Of a stretch of DNA of 22,562 nt, positions 1 through 6,942 are shown piece after piece. The translations under genes and the position numbers were made by a program. This stretch comes from DATKHR01 sp035939575. Its GTDB lineage: Bacteria > Acidobacteriota > Vicinamibacteria > Vicinamibacterales > CAVVIG01. How positions within the stretch are numbered: the stretch's first letter is position 1; the number at the start of each line of letters is the position of its first letter. The notes under the pieces are model-generated. The model worked only from the letters and a program-made list of their open reading frames with translations, searched no databases and was not told the origin of the DNA. The DNA is taken from assembly GCA_035939575.1 (NCBI GenBank), contig DASZFS010000145.1, forward strand, positions 1-22,562, in the 5' to 3' direction.

Positions 1-378
1 CAACGGTTCAATCGGCCAGGTGACGTAGGCCGACGTCTCGCGCGCTACACCGACCGATGTCGCCTGACCCGGAAAAGATGCGTTGTCGACCCAGTACGTG
101 GCGACGGGATTCGAGAATGTCACAGCCGTTTGGCGAGCCCCGCGCGCGGCGGCGATTCGGTCGCGCGCCGACTCCACTAACGGATGCTGCGCGAGCGCTG
201 TCCGCACAACGGTTTCGAATGTCCACTCAATAGCGGACGAATCAGGCTGTGAACCGGGGTCCTGCGAGACCACCCTCGAAACGGATTGCGCCAACGTCGT
301 GGATACCCCGCCAATCAGCAGCGAAACCAGCACTGCGCCGGACACCACGCACCTGAAAACGGAACACGAACCGACCAT
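1..378 (-). CDS. TolC/CzcC-family outer-membrane efflux protein, N-terminal part (cut by window edge)
   Basis: The frame is open from an ATG at 378 to the window edge, giving 126 residues. GAGGAG sits 5 nt before the ATG. A hydrophobic stretch with a likely signal-peptidase site near TLAQS (about residue 30) is followed by a helical segment reading TALAQHPLVESARDRIAAAR, then QTAVTFSNPVATYW. Alternating alpha-helix followed by an 'NP' motif is typical of the first repeat of TolC-like outer-membrane factors such as CzcC/CusC, which form the outer-membrane duct of tripartite exporters. The His-rich gene at 440-802 lies 61 bp upstream on the same strand, so the two are probably co-transcribed and metal efflux is the likeliest role. 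The rest of the exporter would lie beyond the left edge. It could instead serve the MacA/MacB pair at 3212-5813, but that is less likely given the distance. Confidence 0.8.
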   Translation of the reverse strand, partial: MVGSCSVFRCVVSGAVLVSLLIGGVSTTLAQSVSRVVSQDPGSQPDSSAIEWTFETVVRTALAQHPLVESARDRIAAARGARQTAVTFSNPVATYWVDNASFPGQATSVGVARETSAYVTWPIEPL

Positions 379-439
379 GTCACTCCTCGATACCGAGTGT
401 GGACAAGCGGACAGATCAGTACTAAGAGGGAGAAGGGAT

Positions 440-802
440 CTAAGCGAGAGGCGGGGCGCGCGATGAACGCGTCTGGGGAGGAGGCCCGTTGATCCGGACT
501 GAGCTGGCGACCAATCCATCACCGAGCGTCCGCTCGGGTGGCGCCAGGACGAACTGGCCGACCGCTAAGGCCAGCTGCGCAGTCGCGAACGTGATTTGCC
601 CGACGAACACCGGATTCAGGAAAATCGCGTGCGAATGGTCGCTACTCTCATGCGCGCGCATCGACCGGTTCCTGCTGGACAGAACGATCGAATGACGATG
701 CGTATAGGAGTGGCCGTCAGGGCGGAGATGGACGTGTTCCGGTGGCAGGAGGGCCACTGAAACGACCATGGCGACGAGCACGACAGACACGAGTCTGCGC
801 AT
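440..802 (-). CDS. Small His-rich exported protein, possible metal-binding periplasmic protein
   Basis: The product is 120 residues from ATG 802. A GTG at 832 would add ten residues ahead of the signal peptide; neither start has a clear ribosome site, so the choice rests on the signal peptide MRRLVSVVLVAMVVSVALLP. Directly after the hydrophobic core come two histidine clusters, PPEHVHLRPDGHSYTHRHS and HESSDHSHA, and then a hydrophobic helix (VGQITFATAQLALAVGQFVL) and a polar tail rich in Pro and Arg. I do not recognise a named family. Histidine clusters in a short exported protein immediately upstream of a CzcC-like gene suggest periplasmic metal binding or sensing. That role is inference. 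The gene is divergent from the His/Cys-rich gene at 1047. Confidence 0.65.
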   Translation of the reverse strand: MRRLVSVVLVAMVVSVALLPPEHVHLRPDGHSYTHRHSIVLSSRNRSMRAHESSDHSHAIFLNPVFVGQITFATAQLALAVGQFVLAPPERTLGDGLVASSVRINGPPPQTRSSRAPPLA

Positions 803-1046
803 CTGAATGAACCCGCGACGCAACACACGCACGGGCGTGAAACGAGATGATGCCTTATTTTCGGGTCTTTGAAAAGCTCCGTTGTCCGTTCGTCGTCGGA
901 GAGCAGCCGTTTAGGGGCTCATCGTGACAACTTGTTGGAAAATTGATGCTCTCAACTGTCGGAAGGCGGTAGGTCTGCTCGCTCCCGGGGAAGAAGCGAC
1001 GCACGGCTAACTCTACTCGAATGCCCATGTGCGGTAGAATCGAGAT

Positions 1047-1427
1047 GTGTTCTGCGCGACGAAGATTGCGGTAGCCGCCGTCGTGGCTCTCGCCATGGCG
1101 GTCCTACCGGTCGTGCTCGAGCAATGTGCGGGGGCCTGCGACGCGCATCCCCACACCATCGCGAGTACGCCGGCCTGCCATCACACCACCTCGCCTGGAA
1201 CTCACATTGCGCACGTGCCGAGCCCGTGCGCTTACGATCACAGTGGGACCGCCATCACGGCGGCGAACAACCCCAGCCGGACGGGAACGGCGTTTCATGA
1301 CGTCGTGGCGGTGGAGAGCCGACCCGCGCCGGTATCCCCCGCTGTGCCGGGGCTCCGCGTTCGGCCGCACTCCCCGCCAAGTTCCGCTCTCACACTTGAC
1401 CGTCGCTCTCTTCCCCTCCGCGTGTAG
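1047..1427 (+). CDS. His/Cys-rich exported protein, possible metal-binding
   Basis: The product is 126 residues with a GTG start. The signal peptide (about residues 5-26, AAVVALAMAVLPVVL) is followed by a region with four cysteines and many histidines: EQCAGACDAHPHT, PACHHTTSPGTHIAHVP and PCAYDHSG (about residues 26-66). The C-terminal half is Pro/Ser/Arg-rich and looks unstructured. The ATG at 1045 is in another frame, so GTG 1047 is the first usable start. A TAGAAT hexamer at 1034-1039 lies so close that the mRNA may be leaderless; no good -35 is visible. The downstream gene for a Met-rich barrel (1506) is on the same strand, 78 bp away, and the two may form one transcript. The metal-binding role is inferred from residue content and neighbours; no enzyme motif is present. 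Confidence 0.6.
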   Translation: MFCATKIAVAAVVALAMAVLPVVLEQCAGACDAHPHTIASTPACHHTTSPGTHIAHVPSPCAYDHSGTAITAANNPSRTGTAFHDVVAVESRPAPVSPAVPGLRVRPHSPPSSALTLDRRSLPLRV

Positions 1428-1505
1428 ACACCGCGTCAACTGACGATCTCTCCGGCGCATCGAGCGATGCGTTGGCCCACGTGTGTCTTCGGAAGGGAGT
1501 TTCCT

Positions 1506-2819
1506 ATGGGGTTCGGTCGACGCCAGATCGTGCTGGCGTTGTACGGGGTCGGTACGTGTCTCACAGCAAGTGGCGCCCTTGCGCAAGGGACGGCGCCTCC
1601 GTCGGACGCGAGCGCGAGTACGGGGCAACGCGAACAGATGCAGATGAACATGCCAATGACCACGGGTTGGCAGTTCATGCAGGACGGGATTTTATTCGCC
1701 GAATTCAACCATCAGGGTGGCCCGCGCGGTGGCAACGAATTCGTCGCGCCGAACTGGTGGATGGGCATGGCGACACGCGAGACGTCTCGCGGACGCCTGA
1801 CATTCACCAGCATGTTCAGCCTGGATCCGGCGACCGTCGGCAAGGCCGGGTATCGGGAGATCTTCCAGGCCGGAGAAGCGCTCAACGGCCGCCCGTTAAT
1901 CGACCGGCAGCACCCACACGATCTCTTCATGCAGTTGGCCGCGGTCTGGCGGGTGCCCATCAACGAGTCGACCGGACTCACGCTGGCGGGCGCCCCTGTT
2001 GGCGAGCCGGCCCTCGGCCCCGTGGCGTTCATGCATCGCGCCTCGGCGGCAGACAATCCCACGGCGCCGCTCGGCCATCACAAGTTCGACTCGCAACACA
2101 TCTCCTTCGGAGTGGTCACGGCGGCCATCGACCATGGGCCTTTCGTGCTCGAAGGATCCGTGTTTAATGGCCGCGAGCCAGACGAGAACCGGTGGGATTT
2201 CGATTTCGGCGCGCTCGACTCATTCTCCGGCCGGCTCTGGTACCGACCCAACGCCGAGTGGGAGTTGCAGGCCTCGAGCGGTCGCCTCAAGAGTCCCGAA
2301 ATGCTGGAGCCCGGAAATATCGTGCGCTCGACCGCGTCCGTCTCGTGGACGCGCAAGAACGGCGCGGCCATTTCATCGCTGACGGCGGCGTACGGCCGCA
2401 ACGATACGGACCACGGCCCTCAAAATGCGGTGTTCGTCGAGGGGTCGCGTCATGCCGACAGGAACGCGATCTATGGCCGTTTCGAAGCGCTCGATGTGGA
2501 GACCGCGCTGCTCCAGACAGATACCGTCATCGATGGCCCAGCGGCCAACGTCACGGACCGCGTCTTCGCCTTCACTGTTGGCGGCGTGCGCAACATCCTC
2601 GTGTGGCATGGATTCGAAGGCGGGGTCGGAGCGGACGTCTCCTTCTACGGCGTGCCGAGCGCACTGGAGCCGATGTATTCCTCGCATCCGGTCTCGTTTC
2701 ACATCTTCTTCCGGTTGAAACCGCCGGCCGGCGCGATGGGACGCATGTGGAACATGCGCATGTCCCAGCCCATGGCGGCTCACGGCATGGCGATGGCGAT
2801 GAATGACCGTACGCCATGA
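1506..2819 (+). CDS. Predicted outer-membrane beta-barrel protein with Met-rich ends (metal-resistance-associated family)
   Basis: The product is 437 residues. The longest frame opens at 1467, but ATG 1506 has GGAAGGGAG at 1491-1499 and begins a clean signal peptide ending near GALAQG. The mature N-terminus reads EQMQMNMPMTTGWQFMQDG. The body has many alternating aromatic/polar strands (NWWMGMATRET, FVLEGSVFNGREPDENRWDF, SFHIFFRLKP), which indicates an outer-membrane beta-barrel. Recognisable family motifs are DRQHPHDLFMQ, LGHHKFDSQHIS and GREPDENRWDFD. The extreme C-terminus carries eight methionines in about 28 residues (AMGRMWNMRMSQPM, HGMAMAMN). I know this as an unnamed conserved family often found beside copper-resistance genes. 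No enzymatic role is known to me. Thioether-rich ends suggest Cu(I)/Ag(I) binding, which is inference. Confidence 0.8.
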   Translation: MGFGRRQIVLALYGVGTCLTASGALAQGTAPPSDASASTGQREQMQMNMPMTTGWQFMQDGILFAEFNHQGGPRGGNEFVAPNWWMGMATRETSRGRLTFTSMFSLDPATVGKAGYREIFQAGEALNGRPLIDRQHPHDLFMQLAAVWRVPINESTGLTLAGAPVGEPALGPVAFMHRASAADNPTAPLGHHKFDSQHISFGVVTAAIDHGPFVLEGSVFNGREPDENRWDFDFGALDSFSGRLWYRPNAEWELQASSGRLKSPEMLEPGNIVRSTASVSWTRKNGAAISSLTAAYGRNDTDHGPQNAVFVEGSRHADRNAIYGRFEALDVETALLQTDTVIDGPAANVTDRVFAFTVGGVRNILVWHGFEGGVGADVSFYGVPSALEPMYSSHPVSFHIFFRLKPPAGAMGRMWNMRMSQPMAAHGMAMAMNDRTP

Positions 2820-2834
2820 ATGAGGCGATTGAGA

Positions 2835-3209
2835 TTAGTTCTTCGATTGAAGATAGCGGCGCTGCAACTCGGCGACAGTCATCGGTCCTTTGCGAATCTC
2901 AACGACGCTGTCGGTCTTCGGCTTCAACATGATGTAGACCGTATCGCCAGCGCGCAGATCGGCAAGCGCGATCGCCTTGCCGGTGCGATCGATGTACTTG
3001 GTGTGCTCATCCACGCGCATCACCTGCGTCACTTCGGTGGGACGTTTGACCAGCACCTGCTGCTTGGCCGGGTTGATGGAGGAAATAATGAAAAACTCGG
3101 CGGAGGGCGTCGTTTGCGCCGACACGGGGCTGACGCGCGTGAGCCACAGTCCGGCAAGGGCGATGGCCGCCCAGATCCCATGACGCCGTAGCCGGTCCCA
3201 GATTCTCAT
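2835..3209 (-). CDS. Small exported protein of unknown function, co-transcribed with MacB-type permease
   Basis: The product is 124 residues. The ATG at 3209 lies 2 nt after the TAG stop (3212-3214) of the permease gene, so translation is probably coupled. A signal peptide (AAIALAGLWLTRVSPVSAQ, cleavage near residue 31) precedes a small mature domain of about 90 residues. The sequence reads as a compact beta-fold: EFFIISSINPAKQQVLVKRP, TQVMRVDEHTKYIDRTGKA, LADLRAGDTVYIM. The pattern of 'expressed over threonine-tyrosine, then L.DL..GD.V.V' resembles the DUF5666-like OB/beta domains seen in exported acidobacterial proteins, but the match is weak. The C-terminal helix VAELQRRYLQ is charged. A role as accessory factor of the adjacent exporter is inferred from position only. 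It converges with the barrel gene ending at 2819, 15 bp away. Confidence 0.75.
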   Translation of the reverse strand: MRIWDRLRRHGIWAAIALAGLWLTRVSPVSAQTTPSAEFFIISSINPAKQQVLVKRPTEVTQVMRVDEHTKYIDRTGKAIALADLRAGDTVYIMLKPKTDSVVEIRKGPMTVAELQRRYLQSKN

Positions 3210-3211
3210 GT

Positions 3212-4429
3212 CTACTCGAAGCGGAGCGCATCGATCGGGTCGAGGTTCGCCGCCTTGTGCGCGGGGTAATAGCCGAAAAACACGCCCACAAGGGCAGAAA
3301 AGGCCACCGCGATCACGAGCGCCTGGGCGGGCACGGCCGTCGGCCAGGCCAATGCCGATGACACCATCCGCGACGCAAACACGCCAAAGACGACGCCTAC
3401 GCCCCCACCGAGCAAGCTCAAGACCGTCGCTTCGCCGAGAAACTGCCAGCGGACGTCGGCGCCTTTAGCGCCGACCGCCAGGCGCAAACCTATTTCTCGC
3501 GTGCGCTCGGTGACCGACACCAGCATGATGTTCATGATCCCAATCCCGCCGACCATGAGCGAGACTGACGCGATGCTTGCCAGCAGGAGCGTCATAATCC
3601 GCTGCGATTCTGCCCCTGCCCGCGCAATCTCGGCCGGGTGTCTGAGATTGAAGTCGTCCTCTTCGTCTGGGCGAAGGTGATGCCGCTCGCGGAGCAGCGC
3701 GGCAATCTGCTTTTCTGCCGGCGCGATTGCCGCCGCTGACGTCGCCGAGCACATGATGTCGTCGAGCCAATTGATCCCTTTGATCTTCTTCTGCACGGTC
3801 GTGAACGGCATCATGAGCGTGTCATCCTGATCCTGGCCTGATGGGGATTGGCCTTTCGCGGCCAGCACGCCGATGACACGGCACGGGAGGTTCTGCACGC
3901 GAATCATCTTCCCAATCGGATCGGTCGGCCCGAACAGATTCGTGACGACCGTCTGGCCGAGGAGACACACATTGGTGGCGTGGTCCACATCGTCCTGAAA
4001 GAAGGCGCTCCCACGGGCAATCGTCCAGCGCCGAACCTGCAGGTACTGCGGCGGGACGCCACGGACCGCCGTCACCCAATTCTGATTCTCGTAGACCAGA
4101 TGGACGTTGGTGTCCACGTGCGGCGAGACGTTGTAGACGAGCGGTACCTGTAGTTCGACCGCCCTCGCATCACCGAGCACCAGCGTCTTGGTGCCCTTGG
4201 CACCCGTGTAGACGCCGTTGACGCTGCGACTGCCCGCCTCAATCCACACCATGTTGTCGCCGAGGTTGGAGATCTGCTGCTGGATCTGATTCGACGCGCC
4301 CTGGCCGACGGCCACGCTGCAGATAACGGCGCCGACGCCAATGATCACGCCCAGCATGGTCAGCGCACTGCGCATCTTGTTGCGCCCCAGCGCCTGGATT
4401 GCGAGTCGCAGCACAGCCAGCAGGGTCAT
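3212..4429 (-). CDS. MacB-type ABC transporter permease (FtsX/MacB_PCD), no ATPase domain
   Basis: The product is 405 residues from ATG 4429 (the frame could extend to 4495, but that would overlap the adaptor gene and add a non-membrane leader). The architecture is one N-terminal membrane helix (SALTMLGVIIGVGAVICSVA), a periplasmic MacB-type domain (about residues 45-265), then three C-terminal helices (TLLLASIASVSLMVGGIGIM; VLSLLGGGVGVVFGVFA; ALVIAVAFSALVGVFFGYYP). It ends with the family signature YYPAHKAANLDPIDALRFE, and TERTREIGLRLAVGAK marks the FtsX loop. MacB-type permeases drive export of peptides, macrolides or lipoproteins through a periplasmic adaptor. The protein lacks Walker A/B, and no ATP-binding-cassette gene sits beside it, although such sets usually carry adaptor, ATPase and permease together. 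Its start follows the adaptor stop by 13 bp. Confidence 0.92.
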   Translation of the reverse strand: MTLLAVLRLAIQALGRNKMRSALTMLGVIIGVGAVICSVAVGQGASNQIQQQISNLGDNMVWIEAGSRSVNGVYTGAKGTKTLVLGDARAVELQVPLVYNVSPHVDTNVHLVYENQNWVTAVRGVPPQYLQVRRWTIARGSAFFQDDVDHATNVCLLGQTVVTNLFGPTDPIGKMIRVQNLPCRVIGVLAAKGQSPSGQDQDDTLMMPFTTVQKKIKGINWLDDIMCSATSAAAIAPAEKQIAALLRERHHLRPDEEDDFNLRHPAEIARAGAESQRIMTLLLASIASVSLMVGGIGIMNIMLVSVTERTREIGLRLAVGAKGADVRWQFLGEATVLSLLGGGVGVVFGVFASRMVSSALAWPTAVPAQALVIAVAFSALVGVFFGYYPAHKAANLDPIDALRFE

Positions 4430-4442
4430 CTCGTCTTCACTC

Positions 4443-5813
4443 TCACCGCCGCGGTGCACCGAATCGCGGAGGCGCGGTCCCAACGCCCTCGCCACCTACC
4501 GCCTCGCCTGTGACCAAGGCGTCGCCAACCTGCACATCACCCGAGACGAGTTGTGTGAACGTGTAGTCCGTGATGCCGACGCGCAGCGGTACCGGCCGCA
4601 GCCTGCCGCCTGGCTCGAGCTTCCAGACGACTTGCGATCCACCGGCGTGCGACGAGGTCGCGGCCGCCGGCACGCTGTATTGTCGATATACCTGTTTCAA
4701 CGCGTCAGCCGGCAGATTCGGCGTGAAGCGAATCGCCGCATTCGGGATCTTGACGACGTTCGTCGCCTCGCCGGTCGGAATCGTCGCATACGCGGTCTCG
4801 CCCGGGAGGACCCTCCCGTCAGGGTTTTCGAAATCGATGACCGTGTTGTAGGTCACGACGTTCTGGACCGTCGTGGCGTTCAATCGGATGGCGCTCACCC
4901 GCCCGCGAAACGTTTCCGCTGGAAATGCGTCGACCTGAAACGTGGCCTCGGTGCCGACCTTGATGTTCCCGGTATCGGATTCGTCAGTGGCGGCATACAA
5001 CTGCATGCGCGTCAAGTCCTGCGCGATGCTGAAGACCACGGGCGCCTGGAGCGAAGCCGCCACGGATTGGCCGACGGTGACGTTTCTCGCGACGACGGTG
5101 CCATCGATGGGCGACGTGATCGTGCAGAACTTGAGATTCGTCTGGGCAAGATCCAGGGCGCCCTGCGCGACCCGGACCTGAGCGCGCGCTTGATCGAGCT
5201 GCGCCAGCAGCTGCGTAAGTTGTGCCACTGACTGGTTCAGCTGGGCGTCGCCGGCCCGCACCTGGGCGTCGGCCTGGTCGAACGCTGACTGCGACAGGTC
5301 GGCCTGGTCGCGCGGCAACACGCCGCGGGCGGCCAGGTCCAGCGTACGACGGGCATTGACGCGCGCATAGTCTGCCGCGGCCTTCGAGCGCTCGATGTTC
5401 GCCTGGTTGTTCTTGATGGCCGCCTCTTGAGCCGTGATGCTCGCGTCCAGGTTCCGCTGGTTGGCCACGGCGTTCTCCAGTCCACCCCGTGCCTGGACCA
5501 GTTGCGCGTCGTACACCTGGGGATCGATCAGCGCCAGCACCTGGCCACTCTCAACCTGCGTGTTGTAGTCCGCGAAGATGTACTTCACCGTGCCCGACAC
5601 ATACGACCCGACCGGCACAGTCGTCACGGGATTGATCGTGCCCGTCGCCTGAACGGCGGACGTAATGCTGCCCTGCTCAACCGGCGCCGTTGCGTACTGT
5701 TGGATGTCACCGCGGCCCCTCATCCCCCACCCGGCGAGCGCCAGGACGACGACGACCACGCTTGCCGCGACGAGCGGTTTTCGATGACGCTCGTAATAGT
5801 CTCGGACGACCAT
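4443..5813 (-). CDS. MacA/HlyD-type periplasmic adaptor of a tripartite exporter
   Basis: The product is 456 residues. ATG 5813 has GGAGGG just upstream; the open frame reaches 5840 without a better site. An N-terminal membrane anchor (PLVAASVVVVVLALAGWGM, about residues 11-30) is followed by a barrel-sandwich half (about residues 45-85, containing GTINPVTTVPVGSYVSGTV) and a long coiled-coil hairpin (about 100-220, rich in Gln/Ala: NQRNLDASITAQEAAIKNNQ, ADAQVRAGDAQLNQSVAQL). It closes with the second lipoyl half CTITSPIDGTVVARNVTVGQ and a C-terminal beta-domain. This order and the SPIDGTV motif are diagnostic of MacA-like membrane-fusion proteins that bridge an inner-membrane permease and a TolC-type duct. 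It is directly followed by the permease gene. A 20-residue Ala/Ser loop near residue 385 is unusual but not disruptive. Confidence 0.93.
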   Translation of the reverse strand: MVVRDYYERHRKPLVAASVVVVVLALAGWGMRGRGDIQQYATAPVEQGSITSAVQATGTINPVTTVPVGSYVSGTVKYIFADYNTQVESGQVLALIDPQVYDAQLVQARGGLENAVANQRNLDASITAQEAAIKNNQANIERSKAAADYARVNARRTLDLAARGVLPRDQADLSQSAFDQADAQVRAGDAQLNQSVAQLTQLLAQLDQARAQVRVAQGALDLAQTNLKFCTITSPIDGTVVARNVTVGQSVAASLQAPVVFSIAQDLTRMQLYAATDESDTGNIKVGTEATFQVDAFPAETFRGRVSAIRLNATTVQNVVTYNTVIDFENPDGRVLPGETAYATIPTGEATNVVKIPNAAIRFTPNLPADALKQVYRQYSVPAAATSSHAGGSQVVWKLEPGGRLRPVPLRVGITDYTFTQLVSGDVQVGDALVTGEAVGGEGVGTAPPRFGAPRR

Positions 5814-5866
5814 GTCCCTCCACCCGACCCGTGGCGCCAAATCCGCCGTCTAAGCTTAGCATCGTG

Positions 5867-5894
5867 CTCGAGGCGGCTCTCGGCCGCCCACGAG
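5867..5894. other. Stem-loop between propeller and adaptor genes
   Basis: CTCG-a-GGCGGC, loop tctcg, GCCGCC-ca-CGAG gives a ten-pair imperfect hairpin in the 96-bp gap between the propeller stop (5910) and the adaptor start (5813). No T-run follows on the minus strand, so it is not a classical intrinsic terminator. It may be an attenuator or mRNA-stability element. A perfect ten-base palindrome CTAAGCTTAG lies at 5850-5859, between the hairpin and the adaptor start. Confidence 0.35.
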
Positions 5895-5909
5895 GTCGGC
5901 ACAATGCCC

Positions 5910-6932
5910 TCAACGAGCCTCATAGATCCGAATTTCTGGCTTCTGGCTGCCTCGATGCGGAACGGCGAGATACAACCGATTCTGTGCCGGGACGAACAAC
6001 GACGTGCGAGCGCCCGCCGCCGTCGGCACGTGGGCGATGCGCACGAAGCGATCGGCCTCCTGATTTTCAAGGACATCGATGTACCCTTCGCCGCCGCTGA
6101 CGTACAGCCGCTTCCGTGCCGCATCGTAAAAGAGATCGTCGGTATCGCCCACGATATCGAATGAGCCCGTTTCCCGGCCGCGCGCGATGTCGAATACAAC
6201 GACCTTGGCCGGCCGGCGGCAGCCCACGAACAGGCGATGATCCGTTTCGTCGAGCGCCATCGGGAAATTCGACTTGGCCGCGCCGATTGGCCACGTCGCC
6301 ACCACCTTCATCGCACCTCGGTCGACGACCGCAACGTGATCGGCGGTCGGCACGTTCACGAACACGCGTGACCCGGTTCGTTCGAGTTGAAAAGATTCCG
6401 GATGGCCGGCCAGTCTCGCTTCGCCCAACACCTTGCCACTAGCCGGGTCGATCGCGGCGAGCGCGCCGCTTCCAAACCCGACGTACACGCGCTTGGCGGA
6501 CGCGTCATACCGCACGTTATCTGAATCGTCACCGAGCCGAATCCCTTGACTCGGCCGATAATCGTCGCCGTTCAACAACTGAAGGCCTTCGCCCTGGCCA
6601 TTCGCCACCGCGATCAGCTTGACGTCTGGCACGACGGCAATCCCCTGCGGCTCGCGGAAGCCCGGCAGACTCTTGATGTGGGTGCCAGCGTTGACGTCGA
6701 GGACTTCGACAGTGTTGTTGCCCAGGGCTGCGACAAACAACCGCTGGCCGCCTATGTCAAAGGCCATGTGATCGATGCGCCCCTCGACGCGGGGCAGCTC
6801 GATTGAGCGCACCAGGGTGAGGGTGTCCTGCGCTGGTTTTCCCGTCTGCATGGCATGTGTCTGGGAAGAAAGACCCGCCGTCACCAAGGTCGAAATGACG
6901 ACCACCGCGGCAACATTGATCGCACGCTGCAT
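5910..6932 (-). CDS. YncE-like exported beta-propeller protein
   Basis: The product is 340 residues from ATG 6932, which has AGAGGAG six nt upstream; that ribosome site overlaps the TAG stop of the DUF1259 gene. The longer frame to 6977 would overlap that gene. A signal peptide (INVAAVVVISTLVTAGLSSQ) is followed by repeated blades of about 40 residues with the pattern 'R-hydrophobic-YV-G-xx-V-D': QRLFVAALGNNTVEVLDVNA, AKRVYVGFGSGALAAIDPAS, SRVFVNVPTADHVAVVDRGA, HRLFVGCRRPAKVVVFDIAR, KRLYVSGGEGYIDVLENQEA. These are the YncE/YVTN-type propeller blades. Such proteins usually act as periplasmic binding or scaffold proteins and the substrate is unknown here. No heme or catalytic motif is visible. 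The gap to the upstream gene's stop is 10 bp, so the two are almost certainly one transcript. Confidence 0.9.
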   Translation of the reverse strand: MQRAINVAAVVVISTLVTAGLSSQTHAMQTGKPAQDTLTLVRSIELPRVEGRIDHMAFDIGGQRLFVAALGNNTVEVLDVNAGTHIKSLPGFREPQGIAVVPDVKLIAVANGQGEGLQLLNGDDYRPSQGIRLGDDSDNVRYDASAKRVYVGFGSGALAAIDPASGKVLGEARLAGHPESFQLERTGSRVFVNVPTADHVAVVDRGAMKVVATWPIGAAKSNFPMALDETDHRLFVGCRRPAKVVVFDIARGRETGSFDIVGDTDDLFYDAARKRLYVSGGEGYIDVLENQEADRFVRIAHVPTAAGARTSLFVPAQNRLYLAVPHRGSQKPEIRIYEAR

Positions 6933-6942
6933 GAGCGCTCCT

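Noticed and set aside
1104..1628. A 174-codon minus-strand frame
   Set aside because: It is strongly Arg-rich and overlaps the His/Cys-rich gene and the barrel gene's ribosome site and signal peptide; typical antisense frame of GC-rich DNA.
4341..5231. A 296-codon plus-strand frame opposite the adaptor and permease genes
   Set aside because: Composition is Arg/Asp-rich with no motif; the minus-strand genes carry full domain signatures.
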